Of a stretch of 64,000 nt of DNA, positions 26,563 through 34,338 are shown one piece after another; the first letter of the stretch is position 1; every line of letters begins with the position of its first letter. A model generated the notes under the pieces. The model saw only the letters and a list, made by a program, of their open reading frames with translations. It was not told the origin of the DNA and did no database searches. The translations under genes were made by a program, and so were the position numbers. Where the stretch lies: NCBI GenBank assembly GCA_958446835.1, contig CAUCXT010000002.1, forward strand, positions 83,684 to 147,683, written 5' to 3'. The DNA is from an uncultured Eubacterium sp. GTDB taxonomy: Bacteria > Bacillota > Clostridia > Lachnospirales > Lachnospiraceae.

Positions 26563-26750
26563 ATCCGGAAAGAGTTTCGGATACAATCAAGGTTTTGCAA
26601 GGGAACTTAGTGGATAAAGAACATCCGCATTAATATGCCATTATAAATGACAATGTCATGCACAGGTAAATCGTGCGTAAAGACGCACACTAGACTGTGT
26701 GCGGCAGAATTTAGAGCCGGAAAGAGCTGCCCGGATGGCACCGGGGAATA
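26563..26750 (+). ncRNA. Structured leader upstream of mbl, unidentified
   Basis: Successive stem-loops can be drawn: ATCCG...CGGAT (26563-26582), GTGGAT/ATCCGC (26610-26628), ATGAC/GTCAT (26647-26659), a CACAG/CTGTG stem (26661-26699) enclosing a perfect GTGCGT-AAAG-ACGCAC hairpin (26673-26688), and CCCGG/CCGGG (26730-26745). GGCAG (26703-26707) can alternatively pair with CTGCC (26727-26731), which overlaps the last hairpin. I could not match it to a known riboswitch; a cis-acting RNA is inferred. Confidence 0.4.
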
Positions 26751-26770
26751 ATTTTCAGATGGAGGATTTT

Positions 26771-27760
26771 ATGATAACAACAGATATTGGAATCGATTTA
26801 GGAACTGCCAGCATTCTTGTTTACATCCGCGGAAAGGGTGTAGTTCTCAAGGAGCCATCGGTAGTTGCATTTGATAGAGACACTAATAAAATCAAGGCTA
26901 TAGGTGAGGAAGCCAGACTGATGCTTGGAAGAACACCTGGCAATATTGTAGCCGTAAGACCTTTAAGACAGGGTGTTATCTCAGACTACACAGTTACAGA
27001 GAAGATGCTCAAGTACTTTATTCAGAAGGCACTTGGAAGAAAGATGCTTAAGAAGCCTAGAATCAGCGTATGTGTACCTAGTGGTGTCACAGAAGTTGAG
27101 AAGAAGGCTGTTGAGGATGCTACTTACTCCGCAGGAGCAAGAGAGGTCGCAATCATTGAAGAACCTATTGCGGCTGCTATCGGAGCCGGAATTGATATTT
27201 CAAGACCATGCGGAAATATGATTGTCGACATAGGTGGCGGTACAACGGATATAGCTGTTATTTCACTTGGTGGTACGGTTGTAAGCACATCAATCAAGAT
27301 TGCAGGTGATGATTTCGATGACGCACTTGTGCGCTATATGCGTAAGAAACACAGTCTTCTTATCGGTGAGAGAACCGCTGAGGATATAAAGATTAAGATA
27401 GGAAGCGCATATCCGAGAGCAGAGGTTGCCACGATGGAGGTGCGCGGAAGGAACCTTCTCACAGGACTTCCAAAGACTGTTACAGTCACATCTGAGGAGA
27501 CAGAGGAAGCTCTTAAGGATGCTACAGCACAGATAGTTGATGCAGTCCACAGCGTTCTTGAGAAGACTCCACCTGAGCTTGCAGCAGATATTGCGGACAG
27601 AGGAATCGTTCTCACAGGAGGTGGAAGCCTTCTTCAGGGACTTGAGGAGCTTATCGAGTCTAAGACAGGAATCAACACGATGACCGCTGAGGATCCTATG
27701 ACAGCGGTTGCCATCGGAACAGGTAAGTTCATAGAGTTCTTAGGTGGAGCACGAGACTAA
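26771..27760 (+). CDS. mbl: MreB-like rod-shape protein Mbl
   Basis: A 329-residue bacterial actin. The phosphate-1 loop IGIDLGTAS, phosphate-2 VDIGGGTTD and adenosine motif TGGGSLLQG are intact, and the length is typical for MreB/Mbl. It directs lateral wall synthesis at the membrane. The frame extends upstream to 26699, but ATG 26771 with TGGAGG is the start. The order spoIIID, mbl, flhO, flhP matches Firmicutes synteny, favouring the name mbl. Confidence 0.93.
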   Translation: MITTDIGIDLGTASILVYIRGKGVVLKEPSVVAFDRDTNKIKAIGEEARLMLGRTPGNIVAVRPLRQGVISDYTVTEKMLKYFIQKALGRKMLKKPRISVCVPSGVTEVEKKAVEDATYSAGAREVAIIEEPIAAAIGAGIDISRPCGNMIVDIGGGTTDIAVISLGGTVVSTSIKIAGDDFDDALVRYMRKKHSLLIGERTAEDIKIKIGSAYPRAEVATMEVRGRNLLTGLPKTVTVTSEETEEALKDATAQIVDAVHSVLEKTPPELAADIADRGIVLTGGGSLLQGLEELIESKTGINTMTAEDPMTAVAIGTGKFIEFLGGARD

Positions 27761-27803
27761 AGGAGTGCACAGGGATACAACAGTAATAATTTAGGAGGAA
27801 CTT

Positions 27804-28571
27804 ATGGTAAGAGGCCTATACACAGCGTATACAGGAATGATGAACCAGCAGGCAAGACTGGATGTTATTACGAATAACCTTGCCAATGCCAGCACGGTGG
27901 GATACAAGAAGGAAGGATCTACATCACAGGCATTTGACAGTATGTATACTCAGAAGATAAAGGACGGTTCGGAGGGATACATTAACCGCAGAATCGGCAA
28001 GGAATCACTCGGAGTCAAGATTGGTGAGACTTATACGGATTACACACAGGGTTCATTCAAGGTTACTGGCAATACACTTGATTTAGCACTTGAGGGTACA
28101 GGCTTTTTTAACATTGAGTATGCCTCCAAGTCGGGGAACACATCGACAAAATATACAAGGGACGGTTCGTTTTCAATTAACAATGAAGGAATGCTTGTGA
28201 CAGAGGACGGAGATTATCTTCTAGGAGAGAACGGACGTATTCAGATTCCTTCAGGCGCAGAGGTTGTTGTAGATGAACTTGGAAATGTGTATGCCGATGA
28301 GCAGTTAGTTGATAAGATTAAGATTTCTGATTTCGAGGACTACAATTATCTCCAGAAATTTGGCGAGAATCTCTATACGGCCGTTGATGGAGCAACTGAG
28401 AAGAATGGAGACGGAAAGGTGCGACAGGGCTATCTTGAAATGTCGAACATCAATGTTATTTCGGAGATGGTCGAGATGATAACAGTTTCGAGAGCATACG
28501 AGAGCAGCCAGAAGGTTGTCCAGACGATGGATTCATCTCTTGAGAAGGCAGTCAGTCTTGGAAAACTTTAA
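27804..28571 (+). CDS. flgF: Flagellar rod protein FlgF/FlgG family (FlhO-like)
   Basis: A 255-residue distal/proximal rod protein. LDVITNNLANASTVGYKK at the N-terminus and the C-terminal NVISEMVEMITVSRAYE block are the D0 signatures of flagellar rod/hook proteins. Gene order after mbl corresponds to flhO of Bacillus. AGGAGG precedes the start. It is exported by the flagellar type III system and assembled into the rod. Confidence 0.88.
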   Translation: MVRGLYTAYTGMMNQQARLDVITNNLANASTVGYKKEGSTSQAFDSMYTQKIKDGSEGYINRRIGKESLGVKIGETYTDYTQGSFKVTGNTLDLALEGTGFFNIEYASKSGNTSTKYTRDGSFSINNEGMLVTEDGDYLLGENGRIQIPSGAEVVVDELGNVYADEQLVDKIKISDFEDYNYLQKFGENLYTAVDGATEKNGDGKVRQGYLEMSNINVISEMVEMITVSRAYESSQKVVQTMDSSLEKAVSLGKL

Positions 28572-28625
28572 CAAATTAGTTTTTCAATCTTAGAATATTT
28601 GGTTTACTGAAAATGGAGGAAGATT

Positions 28626-29447
28626 ATGGTACGAGCTTTGTGGACTGCGGCATCGGGAATGATTGCACAGCAGACGAATGTAGATAATATAGCAAACAAC
28701 CTTGCAAATGTGAATACAACAGGATATAAGTCATCAACGGCAGAGTTTAAGAGCCTTCTCTACCAGACAATACAGACTAAGACAACATCAGCCAACGGCG
28801 AGAATAAGCCGGTAGGAGCGCAGGTAGGACTTGGTGTGAGAACAAGTGCAATAGCAACATGCTTTAATAGTGGAAGCCTTCTTGAGTCGACCAATGATTT
28901 TGCATTCGCACTTGAAGGTGATGGATTTTTCGCAGTGAGAGGTGTTGATGGAGAGACATATTATACCAGAAATGGTGATTTCAATGTTTCTCTTGCTTCA
29001 GATAATACGATGATGCTCTGCACAAGCGAGGGATATCCGGTACTTGACAGCACAGGAACTCCTATTATCTTTTCATCAGATTATAAGGCGTCGAACCTTA
29101 TTTTCTCTGATGACGGAAGAATTTTCTATGACAACAAGACTACGGGAACCACGGATGATTTAGGAATCAAGATAGGTGTATACCAGTTTACCAACAGAGC
29201 AGGTCTTGAGAATGCTTCAGGAACATTTTATAAGGTTACAGATGCTTCCGGCCCTGCCGTTGAGGAGTCAACCAATACGAATCTTAAGGCGAGCAAGGTG
29301 ATAAAGGGTTACATAGAAGGCTCTAATGTTCAGGTTGTCGATGAGATGGTTAATCTTATCTCAGCACAGAGAGCTTATGAGATGAATTCCAAGGCTATTC
29401 AGGCAGCAGATGATATGCTCAGTCAGGCGAACCAGCTTAAGCGTTAA
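28626..29447 (+). CDS. flgG: Flagellar distal rod protein FlgG family (FlhP-like)
   Basis: A 273-residue rod protein of the FlgG type: VDNIANNLANVNTTGYKS near the N-terminus and SNVQVVDEMVNLISAQRAYE at the C-terminus, with the FlgG-typical central domain. It corresponds to flhP in the mbl-flhO-flhP order. TGGAGGA lies upstream of the ATG. It would form the distal rod with the preceding gene product. Confidence 0.9.
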   Translation: MVRALWTAASGMIAQQTNVDNIANNLANVNTTGYKSSTAEFKSLLYQTIQTKTTSANGENKPVGAQVGLGVRTSAIATCFNSGSLLESTNDFAFALEGDGFFAVRGVDGETYYTRNGDFNVSLASDNTMMLCTSEGYPVLDSTGTPIIFSSDYKASNLIFSDDGRIFYDNKTTGTTDDLGIKIGVYQFTNRAGLENASGTFYKVTDASGPAVEESTNTNLKASKVIKGYIEGSNVQVVDEMVNLISAQRAYEMNSKAIQAADDMLSQANQLKR

Positions 29448-29458
29448 TGGAGGTATTT

Positions 29459-29815
29459 ATGAGTGATTTATTATCGGGCGTAGGTTCCTATTATGATACA
29501 TATACGAAGAATAATGTGTCTGCGGACAAGATGAAGGACAAGTTGAGCTCAGACTATTCATCCGCAACAGATGATGAGATGATGGAAGTATGCAAGGAAT
29601 TCGAAGCATACTTTACAGAGCAGGTTTTTAAGGCAATGGAGAAGATGGTGCCGGAGAGTGATGAGAGCAGTTCATCGACATCTTATGTCAACATGTTCAA
29701 GGATACACTTATTCAGGAATATGCGAGCCTTTCAAGTGAGTCTAACGGCGGTGAGGGGCTCGGAATAGCGCAGATGCTCTATGAGCAGATGAAGAGAAAT
29801 TACAGCAACGATTAA
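29459..29815 (+). CDS. Rod-binding protein (FlgJ N-terminal domain type)
   Basis: A 118-residue protein containing only the rod-binding domain of FlgJ: EVCKEFEAYFTEQVFKAM and the C-terminal GLGIAQMLYEQM. It lacks the peptidoglycan hydrolase half of proteobacterial FlgJ, as is usual in Firmicutes. It probably caps or scaffolds rod assembly. ATG 29459 has GGAGG five bases upstream; an earlier ATG at 29447 overlaps the stop of flgG and lacks a binding site. Confidence 0.82.
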   Translation: MSDLLSGVGSYYDTYTKNNVSADKMKDKLSSDYSSATDDEMMEVCKEFEAYFTEQVFKAMEKMVPESDESSSSTSYVNMFKDTLIQEYASLSSESNGGEGLGIAQMLYEQMKRNYSND

Positions 29816-29832
29816 CACCGAAGAGAAGGCAT

Positions 29833-32100
29833 ATGGAGCGTTTTAAGGGTTACGTTAATAAAATTGTATATCGCAATGAGGACAATGGCTACACCGTGTT
29901 TGAGCTTAGCGTCGATGATGACGATGATCTTACATGTGTGGGTACGATTCCATATCTCACGGAGGGTGAGTTTGTCGAGGTCACAGGTGATTACACGGAA
30001 CATGCGGTGTATGGCCAGCAGCTCAAGGTAGACACATGTGAGGACATTCCGCCTGAAGATGAGAAGTCGGTTGAGAGATACCTTGCTTCAGGAGCGGTAA
30101 AGGGAATCGGGGCAGCATTAGCTTCACGTATTGTGCGCAGGTTCAAGGCAGATACGCTTAGAATTATAGAACAGGAGCCGGAAAGACTTTCTGAGATTAA
30201 GGGAATCAGCCCAAGGATGGCGGCGGAGATATCGGACAGCGTCACCGCAAAGAGAGACATGAGAAATGCGATGATGTTTCTGCAGGACTATGGAATCTCG
30301 ATGGCCCTTGCGGTGAAGATTTACAACCAGTATGGTGCAAGTGTTTACACCATACTAAGGGAAAATCCGTACAGGCTTGCGGATGATATATCCGGTGTTG
30401 GATTTAAGATTGCCGATGAGATAGCAAGAAAGGCAGGAATAGCTGCCGATTCGGATTTTAGAATAAAGAGCGGAATTATGTACACGCTCCTTCAGGCAGC
30501 AGGCAATGGACATATATATCTTCCGTTTGATGAACTGATACAGCAGCTTAGAATCCTGCTTGATGCACAGATTGAAGATATAGACAGACAGCTTGTTGAA
30601 CTGTCGATAGACAAAAAGATTGTTGTGAAGGAGCTGCCATATAATTCGGAAAATTCGTTTGAGGATACACCACAGGATGAGGCGAAGGTAGAAAGTCGGC
30701 GCATAATATATGGTGCATCCTATTATTATATGGAAATGGCGGTGGCGTATGCCCTGAAAGCACTGGATGTAAGAGTTAAAGCTGATGAGAAGAAGACTCT
30801 GGACAGGATACACCGCATTGAAAAGGAAGAAAAGATTGAACTTGATGACATGCAGAGGAATGCAGTCATGCAGGCGGTATCATCAGGATTGCTTATTGTG
30901 ACCGGAGGACCGGGAACAGGAAAAACAACAACTATCAATACCATCATAAGATACTTTGAGAGTGAGGGCATGGAGATCCGCCTTGCAGCACCTACGGGGA
31001 GGGCGGCGAAGCGCATGACGGAGGCTACAGGCTGTGAGGCACAGACTATTCATAGAATGTTAGAACTGTCAGGCGCACCGGAGGATGATAAGAATGTAAG
31101 CTTTATGAGAAATGAGGAGAATCCCATAGACGCCGATGTCATAATAATTGATGAGATGTCCATGGTCGATATTTTCCTTATGAACAGTCTTTTAAAGGCG
31201 GTTACCGCAGGAACGAGACTTATTCTTGTGGGGGACGTCAATCAGCTTCCGTCCGTTGGCCCCGGAAATGTATTGAGGGATATCATTGATTCGGAATGTT
31301 TTACGGTTGTTAAGCTCACAAAGATATTCAGACAGGCGCAGGAGAGCGATATAATAGTCAATGCCCATAAGATAAATGACGGAGAGCGTTTCCCGATAGG
31401 ACCATCGAGCAAGGACTTTATATTTATAAAAAGGGAAGATGCGAACAATGTATTAGGTGCAATGATAGCGCTTGTTGCACAGAAGCTTCCTAAGTATGTT
31501 GATGCCAAAATATTCGACATTCAGGTGCTAACCCCTACAAGAAAAGGACTTCTTGGGGTTGAGAGGCTTAATATGGTTCTTCAGGAGTACCTTAATCCAA
31601 AAGATTCCTCCAAGCAGGAAAAGGAGACAGCCGGTGCGTTGTTTCGCGAGGGCGATAAGGTAATGCAGATAAAGAACAATTATCAGCTTGAATGGGAGAC
31701 AAGAGGAAAGAATGGCATACCCGTTGACCATGGCATGGGGGTGTTTAATGGTGACATGGGCGTCATTGACAATATCAACTTTTTCACGGAAAAGGTGACG
31801 GTTAAGTTCGAGGATGACAGGTATGTTGAGTATCCGTTCAAGCAGCTTGACGAACTTGAGCTTGCTTATGCAGTGACAGTCCACAAGTCACAGGGAAGTG
31901 AGTACCCGGCTGTGGTAATACCGCTTCTCTCGGGACCGCGAATGCTTATGAACCGTAATATACTCTATACAGCAGTGACAAGAGCGAGAAAGTGTGTATG
32001 TATCGTTGGAACTGAAGAGGTATTCTATGGAATGGTTGACAATGCTAACGAACAGAAACGTTATTCGACACTTGCACAGAGGATTAGAGAATGCGTTTGA
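29833..32100 (+). CDS. recD2: RecD2-type ATP-dependent DNA helicase
   Basis: A 755-residue SF1B helicase. An N-terminal OB-like domain and helix-hairpin-helix repeats (about residues 90-230) precede the motor: Walker A GGPGTGKTTT at about 357-366, motif II IIDEMS, and motif VI region VHKSQGSEYP followed by LYTAVTRARK. Family length is about 740. RecD2 unwinds 5' to 3' and acts in replication-fork and recombination repair. It is embedded in the flagellar cluster only by position; spacing of 17 bp to the rod protein suggests cotranscription. Confidence 0.94.
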   Translation: MERFKGYVNKIVYRNEDNGYTVFELSVDDDDDLTCVGTIPYLTEGEFVEVTGDYTEHAVYGQQLKVDTCEDIPPEDEKSVERYLASGAVKGIGAALASRIVRRFKADTLRIIEQEPERLSEIKGISPRMAAEISDSVTAKRDMRNAMMFLQDYGISMALAVKIYNQYGASVYTILRENPYRLADDISGVGFKIADEIARKAGIAADSDFRIKSGIMYTLLQAAGNGHIYLPFDELIQQLRILLDAQIEDIDRQLVELSIDKKIVVKELPYNSENSFEDTPQDEAKVESRRIIYGASYYYMEMAVAYALKALDVRVKADEKKTLDRIHRIEKEEKIELDDMQRNAVMQAVSSGLLIVTGGPGTGKTTTINTIIRYFESEGMEIRLAAPTGRAAKRMTEATGCEAQTIHRMLELSGAPEDDKNVSFMRNEENPIDADVIIIDEMSMVDIFLMNSLLKAVTAGTRLILVGDVNQLPSVGPGNVLRDIIDSECFTVVKLTKIFRQAQESDIIVNAHKINDGERFPIGPSSKDFIFIKREDANNVLGAMIALVAQKLPKYVDAKIFDIQVLTPTRKGLLGVERLNMVLQEYLNPKDSSKQEKETAGALFREGDKVMQIKNNYQLEWETRGKNGIPVDHGMGVFNGDMGVIDNINFFTEKVTVKFEDDRYVEYPFKQLDELELAYAVTVHKSQGSEYPAVVIPLLSGPRMLMNRNILYTAVTRARKCVCIVGTEEVFYGMVDNANEQKRYSTLAQRIRECV

Positions 32101-32785
32101 GACGATTTATCCGCCGAGGTGTCCGATATGTGAACAGCTTGTTGAGTCGAGAGGGATGGCATGTGATGACTGCCTGTCACGACTTAAGTACATAGTTTCA
32201 CCATTTTGCATGGTATGTGGGAAGCAGTTGGATGATGAGCTGCGTGATGTATGTGAGGACTGTGCTAAGAAGAGGCATTATTTCATAAGAGGTGTTGCGG
32301 CATTTTCATATACCAAGGAAATCAAGCAGTCCATGTACAGATTTAAGTATGACGGACAGCGGGAGTATGCACTCTTTTATGCAGAGATGTTGTATAAACT
32401 AAAGGGTCATATAATAGCGAGCTGGAAACCACAGGTCATAATACCTGTCCCACTTCATGCGGGACGTTACAGAAAGAGGGGGTATAATCAGGCAGCACTG
32501 GTGGCATACAGGCTTGGAGAACTTATGAATATACCGGTTGATGAGACTCTGCTTGTGAGAACAAAGAATACCCTGCCACAGAAAGCTCTAAATGACAGGG
32601 AGAGGTCAAAAAATATAAAAAATGCTTTTCATACAGCACCTGATATAGTAAAATATAAGAGGATATTGTTGGTGGATGACATATATACCACCGGTGCAAC
32701 ACTTGATGAATGTTCACAGGTAATTAAAGCTGTCCACAGTGCGGACATATATTTTGCCGCGGTATGCGTGGGGCGCGGTTTTTGA
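32027..32785 (+). CDS. comF: ComF family phosphoribosyltransferase-like protein
   Basis: A 252-residue protein with an N-terminal zinc finger (CPIC, CDDC, CMVC, CEDC at about residues 24-75) and a C-terminal phosphoribosyltransferase fold with the PRPP loop LLVDDIYTTGAT. ComF is tied to DNA uptake in Bacillus. The frame opens earlier (31994), but ATG 32027 with GAAGAGG six bases upstream fits best. The gene overlaps recD2 by 74 bases. In Bacillus comF also lies beside yvyF-flgM-flgN-flgK, as here. Confidence 0.9.
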   Translation: MEWLTMLTNRNVIRHLHRGLENAFETIYPPRCPICEQLVESRGMACDDCLSRLKYIVSPFCMVCGKQLDDELRDVCEDCAKKRHYFIRGVAAFSYTKEIKQSMYRFKYDGQREYALFYAEMLYKLKGHIIASWKPQVIIPVPLHAGRYRKRGYNQAALVAYRLGELMNIPVDETLLVRTKNTLPQKALNDRERSKNIKNAFHTAPDIVKYKRILLVDDIYTTGATLDECSQVIKAVHSADIYFAAVCVGRGF

Positions 32786-32873
32786 TACCGGGATTAATGC
32801 GACAGGCACGAAAATGTAAATAAGTATGATTTGGATAATATAGAACTATTTTTAAGGATGGAGGCGTTTTCTA

Positions 32874-33278
32874 ATGGAGATAAGAAATTGCAGGGCATGC
32901 GGAAGAATGTTCAGTTATATTGAAGGGGGAAGCTTTCTGTGTCCGGCTTGTCAGGCTGAGCTTGAGGATAAGTTTCAGGTTGCCAAGAAGTACATAAGAG
33001 AGAATGTAGGAGCCAGTATTCAGGAAGTTGCTGAAGCGGCAGATGTCAGTGTGAAGCAGATTGAGAAGTGGATACGTGAGGAGAGGCTTGCATTTGCCGA
33101 TGACTCACCGGTAGGAATAGCATGCGAGAAGTGCGGCAAGATGATACGCTCCGGAAGATTCTGTGATGCATGTAAGTCCAGCATGGCTTCTAATTTTTCA
33201 GATTTATATGAGAAGCCTAAGAAGGTTGAGCCACCTGTGAGGAAGGAAGCGAAGGAGAACAAGATGCGTTTCCTGTAG
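32874..33278 (+). CDS. yvyF: YvyF-type flagellar operon protein
   Basis: A 134-residue protein with two zinc ribbons (CRAC/CPAC at about residues 5-25 and CEKC/CDAC at about 82-102) around a MerR/excisionase-like helix-turn-helix (SIQEVAEAADVSVKQIEKW). This is the YvyF (TIGR03826-like) family located between comF and flgM in Firmicutes. It may act as a regulator of flagellar genes; no specific target is known to me. GGATGGAGG precedes the start. Confidence 0.88.
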   Translation: MEIRNCRACGRMFSYIEGGSFLCPACQAELEDKFQVAKKYIRENVGASIQEVAEAADVSVKQIEKWIREERLAFADDSPVGIACEKCGKMIRSGRFCDACKSSMASNFSDLYEKPKKVEPPVRKEAKENKMRFL

Positions 33279-33388
33279 GACGACTGTCGGCAACGACAAG
33301 TGAAACATTGTTCGTGAATGTTTGCCCTGCATTCGGTTCATGCATGTGCAGAAGAACATTGCGGATATTCATAAAAGTTAAATTGATT

Positions 33389-33436
33389 AACTTAGAGGAT
33401 TTTGACTTTTTTTTCAAATTTCTCTAAGTTTTTTTT
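33389..33436 (+). terminator. Terminator after yvyF, overlapping the flgM promoter
   Basis: AACTTAGAG (33389-33397) pairs with CTCTAAGTT (33422-33430), extended by TTTTGA/TCAAAT-type pairs, and is followed by a T-run. The -35 element of the flgM sigma-28 promoter lies in the right arm. Confidence 0.75.
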
Positions 33437-33451
33437 GTTGTAATCCGATAC
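33425..33451 (+). promoter_or_regulatory. Sigma-28 (sigma-D) promoter of flgM
   Basis: TAAG (33425-33428), 15 bases, then TCCGATAC (33444-33451). This fits the motility sigma consensus TAAA-N15-GCCGATAT at the key positions and lies 46 bases before the flgM start. Confidence 0.7.
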
Positions 33452-33496
33452 ATAATACAGAACATAGATTATTACATGATAGAAATGAGGGATATT

Positions 33497-33778
33497 ATGC
33501 GAATAGATGCCTATAATCAGGTCAGTATGGTATATGCTGCGGCAGGTAAGACACAGGCTAAGAAGACTGCGAAGACATCGGGATCTGAGGATAAGCTTGA
33601 GATTTCACAGTTAGGCAGGGATTACCAGGTGGCGAAGGCAGCAGTGGCACAGGCAGACGATGTCAGGGAGGACAGAGTTGCTGAGGTTAAGGCTAAGTAT
33701 GAGGCCGGAAGATATGATGTATCTGCGAATAAGCTGGCAGCTAAGCTTATGGAGAAGTATAACACGATTACGTTTTAG
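33497..33778 (+). CDS. flgM: Anti-sigma-28 factor FlgM
   Basis: A 93-residue small basic/helical protein with the FlgM C-terminal pattern (DKLEISQLGRDYQVAKAAV then VAEVKAKYEAGRYDV and LAAKLMEKY). It holds sigma-28 until the hook is complete, when it is exported. ATG 33497 has GAGGG upstream; two earlier in-frame ATGs (33476, 33485) have none. Its own sigma-28 promoter gives the usual feedback. Confidence 0.93.
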   Translation: MRIDAYNQVSMVYAAAGKTQAKKTAKTSGSEDKLEISQLGRDYQVAKAAVAQADDVREDRVAEVKAKYEAGRYDVSANKLAAKLMEKYNTITF

Positions 33779-33795
33779 AAGGGGTGACCGGATAA

Positions 33796-34311
33796 GTGGC
33801 CAGTCTGATAGATATATTGATAGACACTTTGGAAAAAGAGAATAAGGAATATGAGAGTCTTTTAGAGCTTGGACTTGAGAAGACGGGTATTATTATCCGG
33901 AACGATGTCGATGAGCTTTCAAGGATGGTAGAGAAGGAACAGCTTGTGGTGGAAAGAATCATAGCGCTGGAAAAAAAGAGAACAGAAGCATCGAACGATA
34001 TTGCAGATGTTCTTAACAAGGATGTTAAGACCTTGACTCTCACAAGACTGATAGAGCTGCTGAGCTCACAGCCTAAGGAGAGGGACGCGCTAGCTTCTAT
34101 TCATGACAGGCTTTCTTTGACTATGAAGAGAATGGTTGATGTCAATGAGCGCAACAAGGCACTCCTTGATGAATCTATGGATATGCTCAGGTTTGAGATG
34201 AATATTTTACAGAGCATGAGACATGGACCTGAAACGAATAATTATGGAAGGGATGCGTATATAAGCAATAACTACGCACTTCCTGATACGAAATTTGACA
34301 AGAAGCAATAA
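33796..34311 (+). CDS. flgN: FlgN-type flagellar export chaperone
   Basis: A 171-residue almost entirely alpha-helical protein with the FlgN layout: LIDILIDTLEKENKEYESLLEL, then long coiled-coil and a polar C-terminal tail. FlgN escorts FlgK and FlgL, which are the next genes. Start is GTG 33796, preceded by AAGGGGTGA; no better ATG exists. Confidence 0.88.
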   Translation: MASLIDILIDTLEKENKEYESLLELGLEKTGIIIRNDVDELSRMVEKEQLVVERIIALEKKRTEASNDIADVLNKDVKTLTLTRLIELLSSQPKERDALASIHDRLSLTMKRMVDVNERNKALLDESMDMLRFEMNILQSMRHGPETNNYGRDAYISNNYALPDTKFDKKQ

Positions 34312-34338
34312 TTTGCCGGGAAATGGAGAATTTATTTT

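Noticed and set aside
26640..26750. c-di-GMP-I (GEMM) riboswitch before mbl
   Set aside because: GCACAGG and GACGCA are reminiscent, but the conserved core order and the GNRA tetraloop/receptor pattern do not fit, so no class is assigned.
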